This document shows positions 27,607 to 36,873 of a stretch of DNA of 64,000 nucleotides, one piece after another. Each line of letters opens with the position of its first letter. The first letter of the stretch is position 1. Source of the stretch: P36-A1 sp049478495 (GTDB taxonomy: Bacteria; Bacillota_I; Bacilli_A; JAJDGJ01); NCBI RefSeq assembly GCF_049478495.1, contig NZ_CP168083.1, forward strand, positions 1,240,001 to 1,304,000, read 5' to 3'. Under the pieces are notes generated by a model, which was not told the origin of the DNA, did not search any database, and saw nothing but the letters and a program-made list of their open reading frames with translations. A program made the translations under genes and the position numbers.

Positions 27607-28739
27607 TATCTTTTACTCCCGTCATAGTTTGGCGCATTTTTTATTATGTTTAATGAATGTGGGTGTGATTCTTTTAATCCACTATTACTAATTTTAATAA
27701 ATTTTGCTTTTTGTGTTAATTCTAATATATTACGTGCTCCATTATATCCTAGACCACTTCTTAATCCACCTTCTATTTGAAAAACAATGTCCTTAACATC
27801 ACCTTTATAAGAAATCATTGATTCGATTCCTTCAGGAACTAATTTTGATGGTTCTTTAGCATTTTGGAAATATCTTTCTGAACTTCCACGTTTCATAGCT
27901 GCAAGTGAACCCATACCAACATATGATTTATATTCTTTTCCATCTATTTCTACTATTTCTCCTGGAGCTTCAGTTGTTCCAGCTAACATTTGTCCTAACA
28001 TTGCAGTACTTGCACCAGCACCTATAGCCTTACAAATATCACCTGAAGTTTTCATTCCACCATCTGCTATTATTTTACAATCAGTGTATGCACAAGCTTC
28101 ATATACGTCCATGATTGCAGTTATTTGTGGTACACCTACTCCAGCTATTACTCTTGTTGTACAGATTGATCCAGGGCCAATTCCAACTCTTATTGCATCA
28201 ACACCAGCATCTATTAATGAAATAGCTGCTTCTCTTGTTGCAATGTTTCCTGCAATGATATCTAATCCTGGACAGTTATCTTTTGCAAATTTTACTGCTA
28301 CTAATATATTTTTTGAGTGTCCATGAGCTGAATCTATAACAATAACATCAATACCCGCTTTATATAAAGCCATTGCTCTTGGTTCAAAGTCACTTCCAAT
28401 AGAAACGCTTGCTCCAACTAGTAGTTTTCCATCGCTATCTGTAACGGCTTTTTTATCTTCTTTGTTTACTTTTGCCTCTTTAACTAATTCTACTTCTCTA
28501 CTTTGTTGCTCAATAGTTAAGTTTTTGTGAATAATACCAATACCACCTAGTTTTGCCATAGCAATTGCCATTTCTGATTCACATACTGTATCCATTGGAC
28601 TTGCAATTATTGGGATATTTAGTTTAATATTCTTTGTTAAATTAGTTTCTAAACTTGTTTGCATTGGTACTACTTTAGAAAATTGTGGTACTAATAATAC
28701 ATCGTCAAATGTTAATCCTTCGCCTAAAATTTTGCTCAT
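27606..28739 (-). CDS. guaB: IMP dehydrogenase lacking the CBS (Bateman) domain
   Basis: The start is ATG 28739, behind AGGAGGTAAAGAA. This 377-aa protein oxidises IMP to XMP, the first committed step to GMP. It has the GLTFDDVLLVP N-terminus, the catalytic-loop GPGSICTTR with the active Cys, the IIADGG phosphate site, GMGSLAAM and the flap region. Usual GuaB is ~485 residues; here about 110 residues are missing between KEAKVNKEDKKAV and GKLLVGASV, precisely the tandem CBS regulatory module. The catalytic barrel is complete. Loss of that module should remove allosteric nucleotide control, leaving the upstream riboswitch as the evident regulation. Confidence 0.95.
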   Translation of the reverse strand: MSKILGEGLTFDDVLLVPQFSKVVPMQTSLETNLTKNIKLNIPIIASPMDTVCESEMAIAMAKLGGIGIIHKNLTIEQQSREVELVKEAKVNKEDKKAVTDSDGKLLVGASVSIGSDFEPRAMALYKAGIDVIVIDSAHGHSKNILVAVKFAKDNCPGLDIIAGNIATREAAISLIDAGVDAIRVGIGPGSICTTRVIAGVGVPQITAIMDVYEACAYTDCKIIADGGMKTSGDICKAIGAGASTAMLGQMLAGTTEAPGEIVEIDGKEYKSYVGMGSLAAMKRGSSERYFQNAKEPSKLVPEGIESMISYKGDVKDIVFQIEGGLRSGLGYNGARNILELTQKAKFIKISNSGLKESHPHSLNIIKNAPNYDGSKR

Positions 28740-28817
28740 TTCTTTACCTCCTGATTTATTTAAAAAAAAAGACATTATCTTCCTAATTAATGTGATAAAT
28801 GTCTCTTAGAATAATAC

Positions 28818-28852
28818 AAAATAACAAAAAGCTATAATAGTTTTTTGTTATC
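28818..28852 (-). terminator. Riboswitch expression-platform terminator
   Basis: On the minus strand, ATAACAAAAAACTAT / AGCTTTTTGTTAT with a T-run, just downstream of the purine aptamer and before guaB. It is the likely OFF structure. Confidence 0.7.
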
Positions 28853-28853
28853 A

Positions 28854-28925
28854 TGTATTATTAGTCTAGTTATTTACGGTAACTAGGTAGAGACTTGTCG
28901 TCCATATTACGACAATTATAATATA
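28854..28925 (-). promoter_or_regulatory. Purine riboswitch (guanine-type) controlling guaBA
   Basis: The aptamer is complete: P1 TATTAT/ATAATA, P2 TGTCGTA/CGACAA with loop ATATGGA, J2/3 GTCTCTAC, P3 CTAGTTA/TAACTAG with loop CCGTAAA, and J3/1 ACTA. The J3/1 residue that pairs with the ligand is C (GACTA), as in guanine-binding, not adenine-binding, members. A terminator follows, so high guanine should shut off guaBA. Confidence 0.9.
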
Positions 28926-28980
28926 CTTAATATAAATAATTCTACTACAAGTTGCATGTATTGTAAATGTATAATTAATG

Positions 28981-29871
28981 TTATTTTGTATTATTTGTAA
29001 AGTTGTTTGCAGATAGACTATTAATTGCATTATCTAGTTGGTTTCTGCTAACTTTTGTATACATCTGTGTAGTAGATAGGCTTTCATGGCCTAATAATTC
29101 CTGTAGTGTTCTAAGGTCCATGCCATTTTGTAATAGATGAGTTGCAAAGGTATGTCTAAACTGGTGTGGTGTTATATTTTGTAGATGAATGAATTTTTTC
29201 CACTTTTCTTTTAGTACATATTGAACTCCTCTACTTGTTAATCTATTACCATCTTTATTTAAAAATAAAGCTTTTTCTTCTTTATTTTTTAGTAGTTCTA
29301 CTCTTCCATTATCTTGATAATGTAGTAGTAGTTTTTTGGTACTTTCTGCAAAGAAAACATCACGCCATTTACTTCCTTTACCTAATACTCTAATATGATT
29401 ATTTTCATAATCTATATCACTTACATTTAAATTTTCTAATTCGTGTACTCTAAGGCCACTTGCATATAATAATTCAAATATAGCTTTATTTCGTTGGTCT
29501 AGATTGGTGTTAGAAAAACTATCTAAGAATTTCATTAATGATTCTAATTCTATTAAATCTACTACTTTTTGTTCTTTTTTTGGTATAACTATTTTATCAA
29601 AAAAGTTATCTTTTATAATATCTTTTTGTAACAACATATTATAAAAACTTTTTATAGATGATATCTTTCTTGCTTGTGTACTATTGCTTAATTTTTTGTC
29701 ATATAAGTATTCTAGATATTCTAATGTATCTTCATAATTAATTTTTGTAATGTCTTTTTTAAAGTATTTACTAAACTGGATTACATCTTTTAAGTATGCT
29801 TCTACTGTTTTAGGACTTAATCCTTTTTCAAATGATAAATATTCAAAGAAAGTGTTATTTATTAAGTCCAT
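28981..29871 (-). CDS. xerC: Tyrosine recombinase XerC-like
   Basis: A 296-aa tyrosine recombinase. It has an N-terminal SAM-like core-binding domain (FFEYLSFEKGLSPKTVEAYLKD) and a catalytic domain with Arg in ASGLRVHEL, HQFRHTFATH (His-x-x-Arg), LGHESLSTTQMYTKV (His and the Tyr nucleophile). Its start overlaps the trmFO stop; the trmFO-xerC order is the one found in Bacillus, where xerC acts in dimer resolution at dif. It is a chromosomal housekeeping recombinase and not the lost ICE integrase, as it lacks the ICE-type arm-binding N-terminus. Confidence 0.9.
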   Translation of the reverse strand: MDLINNTFFEYLSFEKGLSPKTVEAYLKDVIQFSKYFKKDITKINYEDTLEYLEYLYDKKLSNSTQARKISSIKSFYNMLLQKDIIKDNFFDKIVIPKKEQKVVDLIELESLMKFLDSFSNTNLDQRNKAIFELLYASGLRVHELENLNVSDIDYENNHIRVLGKGSKWRDVFFAESTKKLLLHYQDNGRVELLKNKEEKALFLNKDGNRLTSRGVQYVLKEKWKKFIHLQNITPHQFRHTFATHLLQNGMDLRTLQELLGHESLSTTQMYTKVSRNQLDNAINSLSANNFTNNTK

Positions 29872-31162
29872 GGTATTGAATATACTCTTCCATAGTTTTT
29901 AAAGCTAATGTAGCATATGCTTCTTTTTTATCTTTTTTTCTAACTTTATTAGGAAGTTCTTTTACAATGCCCCAGTTAGCATTCATCGGTTGAAAATCTT
30001 TTGTTGAAGTCGCTGTAATATAATGGGCCATACTTCCTAAGATTGTTTCTTGTGGAAAGACTAGTTCTGGTTCATTGTTTAAATATCTAACCATGTTAAT
30101 TGCTGCATTTAAACCTGATGCAATACTTTCAACATAACCTTCTACCCCACTTAATTGACCTGCAAAGAATAGATCTTCTCTTTGTTTACTTTGATAGGTA
30201 TTCTTTAATACTTTTGGCGCATTAATAAAGGTATTACGATGCATTACTCCATATCTTATTATGTTAGCTTTTTCTAATCCAGGTATCATTTGAATTATTT
30301 TCTTTTGTTCTGGCCATGTAAGATGAGTTTGAAAACCTACAAGATTATATAGTGTTGCTTTAGCATCATCTTGTCTTAACTGAACTACTGCATATGGTCT
30401 TTCACTACTATTTCTTTCTAATCCTATTGGTTTAAGCGGACCATATGTAAGTGTTTGTCTACCTCTTCTTGCCATCTCTTCTATTGGCATGCATCCTTCA
30501 AAAAATATTTCTTTTTCAAATTCTCTTAATTTTACTACATCTGCTTGTACTAAAGCATCATACCAATTATCAAATTGATCTTTTTCCATTGCACAATTTA
30601 TATATGATGCTTCTCCTTTATCATATCTAGATTTAAAATAGGCTTCATCCATGTTTATACTATCTTTTTCTATTATTGGTGCTGCGGCATCGTAAAAATA
30701 TAGACTGTCTGCTTGTACAAAATTACTTATTTCATATGATAGATCATCACTTGTTAGTGGTCCTGTAGCAATTATTGTTGGTCCACTTGGTATTTTAGTA
30801 ACTTCTTCATTTAATATGTTTATTAATTCTATATTCTTAATTTTTTCTGTAATAGCTTTTTGAAACCCATCACGATCAACTGCTAGTGCTGCCCCTGCTG
30901 GCACTGCGTGTTCGTATGCTGTTTGTAATACTATTGAATCTAACATTAACAATTCCTTTTTTAATACTCCTACTGCATTTATTAATTGATCTCCTCTTAA
31001 TGAATTTGAACATACTAGTTCAGCAAAATCACCACTTGTGTGTGCTGGTGTCATTTTTTTTGGTCGCATTTCATATAAATCAACTTGTATACCCCTTTTA
31101 GCTAGTTGATATGCGGCTTCACTTCCTGCTAGTCCTGCTCCTATTACATTTACTTTTTTCAA
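29855..31162 (-). CDS. trmFO: Methylenetetrahydrofolate-tRNA (m5U54) methyltransferase
   Basis: A 435-aa FAD protein that methylates U54 of tRNA using methylene-THF. It has a Rossmann GAGLAGSEAAYQLA FAD site at the N-terminus, the catalytic Cys motif FAELVCSNSLRGD, the second Cys in EGCMPIEEMARRG, and the GVEGYVESIASGL C-terminal FAD region. TTG is the start, preceded by GGGTGG at good spacing. It is followed by xerC with a 17-base overlap. Confidence 0.95.
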   Translation of the reverse strand: MKKVNVIGAGLAGSEAAYQLAKRGIQVDLYEMRPKKMTPAHTSGDFAELVCSNSLRGDQLINAVGVLKKELLMLDSIVLQTAYEHAVPAGAALAVDRDGFQKAITEKIKNIELINILNEEVTKIPSGPTIIATGPLTSDDLSYEISNFVQADSLYFYDAAAPIIEKDSINMDEAYFKSRYDKGEASYINCAMEKDQFDNWYDALVQADVVKLREFEKEIFFEGCMPIEEMARRGRQTLTYGPLKPIGLERNSSERPYAVVQLRQDDAKATLYNLVGFQTHLTWPEQKKIIQMIPGLEKANIIRYGVMHRNTFINAPKVLKNTYQSKQREDLFFAGQLSGVEGYVESIASGLNAAINMVRYLNNEPELVFPQETILGSMAHYITATSTKDFQPMNANWGIVKELPNKVRKKDKKEAYATLALKTMEEYIQYHGLNK

Positions 31163-31229
31163 ATTTTACCACCCTTTCAGTAAGCTTATTATATCATGTT
31201 ATATCTAAAAGTTGTTTGATTATTTTATA

Positions 31230-31263
31230 TAAAAAACTTGCCTCCTTATTAGGAGACAAGTCT
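31230..31263 (-). terminator. Terminator after the SPFH gene
   Basis: Minus-strand ACTTGTCTCC / GGAGGCAAGT stem with a 6-base loop and TTTTTTAT. Confidence 0.85.
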
Positions 31264-31275
31264 TGTTATTTTTGA

Positions 31276-32181
31276 TTATTTTGCATCTTTTACTGTTTCT
31301 GCAAGTGATGTAAATAAGCCTGCCATATTTTGAATATCGCTTGGTATAATTACTTTATTTGCTTTTCCATCAGCTACTTTTGCAAATGTTTCTAATGATT
31401 TAAGGTTAATTACTGCTTGATCAATGTTTACATCTTTTATGTATTGAAGACCAGTTGCAGTTGCTTCGTTTACAAGTTTAATTGATTCAGCTTGAGCTTC
31501 AGCTGCTTTAATTACAGCTTGTTTTTGACCTTCTGCTTGTAGTATTAAACTTTCTTTTTCACCTTCTGCTTTTGTAATAGCAGATGTTTTTTGACCTTCA
31601 GCAATTAATATTGCTTCTCTTTTTTCTCGTTCTGCACGCATTTGTTTTTCCATTGCTTGTTGGATATCTAATGGTGGTATGATATTTTTAAGTTCTACAC
31701 GGTTTACTTTAACTCCCCATGGATCTGATGCTTCATCTAAGATTGTACGCATTCTTGAGTTAATTGTATCTCTTGAAGTTAGTGATTCATCTAATTCTAA
31801 ATCCCCAATGATATTACGTAATGTTGTTGCTGTTATGTTTTCGATAGCATTTAATGGGTTGTTTACTCCATATGTGTATAGTTTAGGATCTGTTACTTGA
31901 AAATAAACTACAGTATCTATTTGAATTGTAACATTATCTTTTGTGATAACTGGTTGAGGTGGAAAATCAATTACTTGTTCTTTTAATGATATTTTAGATA
32001 CTGGTCTATCAATAAATGGAACAAAGAAGTGTATACCATTGTTACACACTCGGTTGAATGATCCTAGTCTTTCTATTACAACACATGTTGCTTGTTGTAT
32101 TACTTTAATTCTTGTTGCTAAATAAGTTAGTAGTAAAATTGCTAATACAATAAATACTAATGGAATAATTTTATCTGCCAT
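31276..32181 (-). CDS. SPFH/stomatin-type membrane protein (QmcA-like)
   Basis: Starting at ATG 32181 behind AAGGAGAAC gives 301 aa. It has one N-terminal span (IIPLVFIVLAILLLTYL), an SPFH/PHB domain (VIERLGSFNRVCNNGIHFFVPF, DFPPQPVITKDNVT) and a long Ala/Glu-rich coiled coil (AEGQKTSAITKAEGEKES repeats). Such proteins form ring-like oligomers that organise membrane microdomains and often pair with NfeD proteins, as here; the upstream NfeD gene ends one base before this start. Partner proteases are not visible locally. Confidence 0.9.
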   Translation of the reverse strand: MADKIIPLVFIVLAILLLTYLATRIKVIQQATCVVIERLGSFNRVCNNGIHFFVPFIDRPVSKISLKEQVIDFPPQPVITKDNVTIQIDTVVYFQVTDPKLYTYGVNNPLNAIENITATTLRNIIGDLELDESLTSRDTINSRMRTILDEASDPWGVKVNRVELKNIIPPLDIQQAMEKQMRAEREKREAILIAEGQKTSAITKAEGEKESLILQAEGQKQAVIKAAEAQAESIKLVNEATATGLQYIKDVNIDQAVINLKSLETFAKVADGKANKVIIPSDIQNMAGLFTSLAETVKDAK

Positions 32182-32182
32182 A

Positions 32183-32647
32183 TTATTGTTCTCCTTTTTC
32201 GACGATGATTTTTGATCCAGCAATAGCTTTAATCTTTACTCTATCACCTTTTTTTATTTCTAATTTTTCTTCTTCTACTTTCGCAGTCCATTCTTTGCCA
32301 TCAGCTTTCACTAAACCATCATTTAAAAATGATATATCACTTAAGGCTTCGCCATATGTTCCGATTACCAAATCTAAATTTGTTTTGACATGTTGATCAT
32401 CTGGATCTACTTTAATCTTTGCTATTCTTCTTAATACTGGTATTAAATAATATAAGCATAAAGCTAATATTATTATGTAAACTATTATTTGAATTAGTAT
32501 GTTTATATTTAAAATTGCCATTCCTAGTGGAATGATTGCGGCTATTGAAAAACAAATTGCGACCATTCCTGGTGTCATTGCTTCAAAAACAGCAAATCCA
32601 ACAATTACAAACATCCAAATAAATAGCATGTGATCATTTGATATCAT
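32183..32647 (-). CDS. NfeD-like membrane protein with OB-fold tail
   Basis: A 154-aa protein with three or four N-terminal spans and a C-terminal beta-barrel-like domain (GTYGEALSDISFLNDGLVKADGKEW...GDRVKIKAIAGSKIIVEK), as in the short NfeD class. ATG 32647 is preferred over TTG 32656 because the AAGGA site is 10 bases upstream of it. It lies between glmM, whose end overlaps the ribosome site, and the SPFH gene. NfeD proteins bind stomatin-like partners, consistent with the coupling. Confidence 0.85.
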   Translation of the reverse strand: MISNDHMLFIWMFVIVGFAVFEAMTPGMVAICFSIAAIIPLGMAILNINILIQIIVYIIILALCLYYLIPVLRRIAKIKVDPDDQHVKTNLDLVIGTYGEALSDISFLNDGLVKADGKEWTAKVEEEKLEIKKGDRVKIKAIAGSKIIVEKGEQ

Positions 32648-32648
32648 A

Positions 32649-33974
32649 TTACTCAATTCCTTCTATGATGTCAACAAGGACATCGACATATTTTTTAGCT
32701 TCTTCATCACTGGCAGCTTCAACCATTACTCTTATTAAAGGTTCTGTTCCACTTGCTCTAAGTAAAACTCTACCATTATCTTTAAGTGTGTTTTCTACTT
32801 CTGTTACTTTTGTTAAAAGTAGTTCATTATTTAAGACTTTATCTTTATCAACTACTCTTACATTTTTTAATAATTGTGGATAAACTGTTAGTTCTTTTAA
32901 CATCATATTTAGTGACTTGTTGAAATATTTTAAAGCATTTAATAATTGTATACCACTTAACATTCCATCTCCTGTATTTGCATATTCATTAAAAATAATA
33001 TGACCTGATTGTTCTCCACCTAAGCTTAATTTATTTTTCTTTAAACTTTCATAAACATATTTATCTCCTACTGATACAACATCATAGGCAATATTATGTT
33101 TATCTAAGGCTTTGTATAAACCAATATTTGACATTACAGTTGTTACAATAGTATTATTTACTAATTTATCTTTTTCTTTTAAGTAGCGTGCACAAATATA
33201 CATTATTTGATCACCATCTACTTCATTTCCTTCTTCATCTACTGCTAGTACTCTATCAGCATCTCCATCAAAAGCTAAACCTAAATCAAATCCTTCATTC
33301 TTTTTCACAAAATTTGCAATATTGTTTAAATGTGTTGAACCTGAATCAACATTAATGTTATAACCATCTGGTTTATTATCAATAATATATGCATTAATAT
33401 TTAGATCTGATAATACTTTTGAAACTATTTGTGAAGCTGATCCATTAGCACAGTCCACTGCTATTTTGAATGAAGATAAATCTTCTTCTACTGTTGAAAT
33501 AATATTATCAAGATAGTAGTTTACATGATCATTATATTCTATTATTCTACCTATATGATCACGACTTGTGTGCTTTAAATCAATTTTATTATCAATAAAG
33601 TCTTCTATTTCATTTTCTAATTCAGCTGAAATTTTTTCGCCTTTTTCATTAAATATTTTAATTCCATTATCATAGTATGGATTGTGTGATGCTGAAATCA
33701 TAATTCCAGCTTTAAATTTATCATTCTTAGTTAGATATGATACACATGGTGTTGAAACTACACCAACATTGCATACATCTACTCCTTGTGAAGTTAGCCC
33801 TGCACACAGTGATGCACGCAACATATCTTTAGATATTCTAGTATCACTACCAATTATTACTTTATTTCCTTGATAGACATGTCCTAAATATTCTCCAATT
33901 TTAAAAGCCATTGCTGCTGTTAGTTTTTCATTTGCAACACCTCTTACTCCATCTGTTCCAAAATATTTTCCCAT
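32649..33974 (-). CDS. glmM: Phosphoglucosamine mutase
   Basis: A 441-aa alpha-D-phosphohexomutase making glucosamine-1-phosphate for peptidoglycan. It has KYFGTDGVRGVAN at the N-terminus, the active Ser motif GIMISASHNPYYDNGIKIF, metal loop AFDGDADRVL, sugar-binding GGEQSGHI, and phosphate-binding RASGTEPLIRVM. It follows cdaR by 18 bases in the standard cdaA-cdaR-glmM arrangement; GlmM is known to bind and inhibit CdaA in several Bacillota. Confidence 0.97.
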   Translation of the reverse strand: MGKYFGTDGVRGVANEKLTAAMAFKIGEYLGHVYQGNKVIIGSDTRISKDMLRASLCAGLTSQGVDVCNVGVVSTPCVSYLTKNDKFKAGIMISASHNPYYDNGIKIFNEKGEKISAELENEIEDFIDNKIDLKHTSRDHIGRIIEYNDHVNYYLDNIISTVEEDLSSFKIAVDCANGSASQIVSKVLSDLNINAYIIDNKPDGYNINVDSGSTHLNNIANFVKKNEGFDLGLAFDGDADRVLAVDEEGNEVDGDQIMYICARYLKEKDKLVNNTIVTTVMSNIGLYKALDKHNIAYDVVSVGDKYVYESLKKNKLSLGGEQSGHIIFNEYANTGDGMLSGIQLLNALKYFNKSLNMMLKELTVYPQLLKNVRVVDKDKVLNNELLLTKVTEVENTLKDNGRVLLRASGTEPLIRVMVEAASDEEAKKYVDVLVDIIEGIE

Positions 33975-33992
33975 TTTATTTCTCCCTTGTTT

Positions 33993-34850
33993 TTATTTTT
34001 CCTTAACTTTTACATCAACTTGTATTTGCTGTGTATCTAGTAATATATTTTCTATTGTTTTTCCTTCAGTATCAATAATTGCAAGGTTTGATATTGTTGA
34101 AAAATCTTTATTTTGACCACTTACATCAATTAAAGCTTCAATTTTTGCTATTGAATCTATTGTATGTTGTGCTGCTTTTATTTCTATTGTTGATTGTGAA
34201 AGTTTAATATCATAGTAACTATACTTTTGATCAACTGGCACTTTTATTAGTTCTGGTGTTATGTTAAACTTTTTACTAACTTTATTATATATATCTACTT
34301 CATAGGTTGGTTGTGTAAATGTAACATTGATGCCTGAGGCAATTCCTGAATATAAAAGCTCTACTTTTTGATTTGTTCCTGCTTTGTAATTAGACAAATC
34401 TGCTATTACCTCTTGTTTGCTTAGAACTTCTGTTTTTCTAATTGCTTCAACATTACCTACTAAAGAAATATCTACTTTATCAGGTAATCCTTCTACTTGA
34501 TATTTGTTTGTATCATAGATTGCTCGTACGCTTACTCCTGTTAAGTTTTTACCAACATTACTAGCTCCAAAGACATTTATATCTCCAGAATAGTTTATGC
34601 TTAAATACAACATTACTGCTAAAAATAATGATAACACCTTTGCTGTAAATGAATTTGTTAATATAAAATCTAATTTTTGGTTTAGAAAAATAAAGGCTTT
34701 ATTAAATGGTTTCACAACTCGATTGTAGTTAGTATCTAAAAGTTCGCTTGACTGCTTAGCTATTCTTTTAGCTTCCTCTATTCTTTGTGTTCTTCTTACT
34801 TCATCTGTTGTTTTTATTGTTTCTGTTTTTTTAGGTCTTTTCTTAGCCAT
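33993..34850 (-). CDS. cdaR: CdaA regulatory protein (YbbR-domain)
   Basis: A 285-aa protein with a basic N-terminal segment, a single span at about residues 62-82 (SFTAKVLSLFLAVMLYLSIN) and extracytoplasmic YbbR repeats. It is the membrane regulator of the diadenylate cyclase CdaA; the gene overlaps cdaA by 8 bases. The cytoplasmic N-terminus is longer than usual (~60 residues, Lys/Arg-rich), which could contact nucleic acid or CdaA; this is speculative. Confidence 0.9.
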   Translation of the reverse strand: MAKKRPKKTETIKTTDEVRRTQRIEEAKRIAKQSSELLDTNYNRVVKPFNKAFIFLNQKLDFILTNSFTAKVLSLFLAVMLYLSINYSGDINVFGASNVGKNLTGVSVRAIYDTNKYQVEGLPDKVDISLVGNVEAIRKTEVLSKQEVIADLSNYKAGTNQKVELLYSGIASGINVTFTQPTYEVDIYNKVSKKFNITPELIKVPVDQKYSYYDIKLSQSTIEIKAAQHTIDSIAKIEALIDVSGQNKDFSTISNLAIIDTEGKTIENILLDTQQIQVDVKVKEK

Positions 34851-35661
34851 TGCTTACTTCCTGCATTTCTTGTTGGTTTATTGAAGCAGTCAACATGTTT
34901 ACAAATTCTTTTTTGAAATCACTTGGATCTACAATAGTTGCATTTCCATATTCTACTAATCTTATTCTTCCTGTTTCTTCACTAACTACTATTGTTAATG
35001 AATCAGTTATTTCACTTATTCCAATCGCAGCACGATGACGTGCTCCAAAGCTTTGTAAAACTTCAATTGAAGGTGGTGGAAAATATGTTGAAGCACATGC
35101 TATTCTATCACCTTGTATTATTACTGCACCATCGTGTAATGGTGTATTTGTTTTAAATATTGTTTTTATTAATTCTTTTGATATTACTCCGTCAATTTTA
35201 ACACCAGTATCAATAAAATCTTTTAATGATATATCTCTTTCAATTGTTATAATAGCTCCTGTTTTATTAGCTGCTAAATCAATCATTGCACTTGTTATTT
35301 CATCAATCATTTCATCTGATAAATGTAATGAAACAAGTGAATGTTTACCAAATCCACTCTTACCAATTTTTTCTAAGAAATTTCTAATCTCTGGTTGAAA
35401 TATTATGATAAATACTAAAAACCCCCAGTTTATTAAGTTTTGTGTTATTGATTGTAAAGCTGTAAAATGAAAAAACTTTGCTATAAAATCGATAAAGATT
35501 ACAATTATTGTACCTTTAAATATTCTTAAAGTTTTTACATTGTTTTTTACTATATATAAAATTGCATAGATGATTATTGCAACTATGAAGACATCTAAAA
35601 AAGATATTAACATCTGATATATTGGACTTAAGTTATTAAAGTTATCACTAATTATACCCAT
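34843..35661 (-). CDS. cdaA: Diadenylate cyclase (c-di-AMP synthase)
   Basis: A 272-aa CdaA-type DAC protein with three N-terminal spans and the DAC domain carrying PLHDGAVII (DGA motif) and GARHRAAIGISE (RHR motif). It makes c-di-AMP from two ATP, controlling K+, osmolyte and wall homeostasis. It is the first gene of the cdaA-cdaR-glmM operon. A further NfeD-SPFH pair follows on the same strand, possibly co-transcribed. Confidence 0.97.
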   Translation of the reverse strand: MGIISDNFNNLSPIYQMLISFLDVFIVAIIIYAILYIVKNNVKTLRIFKGTIIVIFIDFIAKFFHFTALQSITQNLINWGFLVFIIIFQPEIRNFLEKIGKSGFGKHSLVSLHLSDEMIDEITSAMIDLAANKTGAIITIERDISLKDFIDTGVKIDGVISKELIKTIFKTNTPLHDGAVIIQGDRIACASTYFPPPSIEVLQSFGARHRAAIGISEITDSLTIVVSEETGRIRLVEYGNATIVDPSDFKKEFVNMLTASINQQEMQEVSNG

Positions 35662-35919
35662 ATCATCACCCTTTCAATTAATTATAACATTTATTATATT
35701 ATTTCACTATATGTATTGTAACAAAATTATAACAATTCTTTGTTTTAGCTAAAGTATTTATTTAGATATGTTTGTTGTATTTTAAATTTTTTTTTGGTTT
35801 TTTTATCTTAATCTTTACTCTTTTAAATTATAAATATTTTGAACTTTGATTATGAAAATACTCAAATATATTATTTAAGATCAGTTATATAGTATTCATT
35901 TTTTATCTATTTAATAAAA
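35662..35919. other. AT-rich intergenic region upstream of cdaA
   Basis: This stretch probably holds the cdaA promoter. I see no ORF with a ribosome site, no RNA gene and no recognisable riboswitch. Confidence 0.5.
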
Positions 35920-35961
35920 AATGATATAAAGACAGTTATATTTGTTTGTATATCATTTATT
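35920..35961 (-). terminator. Terminator after the zinc phospholipase C-like gene
   Basis: Minus-strand AAATGATATA / TATATCATTT stem with a 20-base loop and following T-run. Confidence 0.55.
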
Positions 35962-35975
35962 TTTTATATTAGTTT

Positions 35976-36773
35976 TTATTCAAAGTCGTTTTCAAAATAC
36001 TTGTCTAAGTCTTGCTTGTTTTCTAAATAAGCTAATGCATTTTCTATTAATTTTGTAGCTTTATCTACTGTTTCTGGCCACATGCTATCAAGTTTTTGGA
36101 TTGTATTGTGAAATAACATTTCATCATCAATGTCTATTATCATGTTTGAATAATCATATGGTACTGCCTTTATTCCCTTAAATACTATTTTAAAAGCTTC
36201 TTTTTTGATACCATTTGGAGAGTATAATAGTTTATTTATTTCATACATTTCTTTTATCGCATCATAACTTATATCTGGATTTACTTCTGGATAGATATAT
36301 TTTAGAAAACTGTGATAGTAATTATTGTTGTAGTCTACTAAAAGATATCGTTTGAATTTTAATGGGGATATGTTAGTTTTTTTGTATATATAATATCTAT
36401 CTAATTCTTTTTCAAGTATCATATGTAGATCAAAGTTATAAGCTTCTTTATTAATGACTTTATGAAATGAGCTATCTAAACAAAAATGACTAATAAGCCC
36501 TAATAAGTAACTCAATCCTAATTCTGAGTTATTTTCTTTAACATTATCTAAGGCTGTTTTGATAAAATTTAAAGCTGGTGAATGGTGTAGTTTTTGTCCA
36601 TATGCTCTTATATCATTTTTATATCCTATTGGTTTGTAGTAAAAAAAGATATCTGGTCCTTGTGCTCCTATTTTGTATTCATCAAAATGTTCTATTATCT
36701 TTATTTTTGTTTGTTTGTTAAGTTTATCATATACATCTAATGCAAAAAAATAATGTGTTGCTATTGCTGGCAT
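35976..36773 (-). CDS. Zinc-dependent phospholipase C family protein
   Basis: ATG 36773 is chosen for its GAAAGAGGGG site, giving 265 aa. It has the His/Asp pattern of the Zn_dep_PLPC family: THYFFALDVYD, IGAQGPDIFFYYKP, KLHHSPALNF, LLGLISHFCLDSSFHKVI and HMILEKELDRYY. It has no signal peptide, unlike the secreted clostridial alpha-toxin class, so it is a cytoplasmic relative, common and uncharacterised in gut Bacillota. Activity on lipids should not be assumed. Confidence 0.8.
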   Translation of the reverse strand: MPAIATHYFFALDVYDKLNKQTKIKIIEHFDEYKIGAQGPDIFFYYKPIGYKNDIRAYGQKLHHSPALNFIKTALDNVKENNSELGLSYLLGLISHFCLDSSFHKVINKEAYNFDLHMILEKELDRYYIYKKTNISPLKFKRYLLVDYNNNYYHSFLKYIYPEVNPDISYDAIKEMYEINKLLYSPNGIKKEAFKIVFKGIKAVPYDYSNMIIDIDDEMLFHNTIQKLDSMWPETVDKATKLIENALAYLENKQDLDKYFENDFE

Positions 36774-36837
36774 TTTATCCCCTCTTTCTATATTAATTTT
36801 ATCATAGCTTTCTTTGCTATATATATCATAATACACT

Positions 36838-36870
36838 AAAAAACACCCATTTTTAAAAATAGGTGTTTTG
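36838..36870 (-). terminator. Terminator after the methyltransferase gene
   Basis: Minus-strand AAAACACCTA / TGGGTGTTTT stem followed by TTTTTT, 4 bases beyond the stop of the minus-strand gene at 36874. Confidence 0.8.
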
Positions 36871-36873
36871 AAA

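Noticed and set aside
28981..29871. Tyrosine recombinase as the ICE integrase
   Set aside because: It follows trmFO on the chromosome side of guaA in the usual XerC position and has a XerC-type N-terminus. The ICE integrase belongs to the deleted right half.
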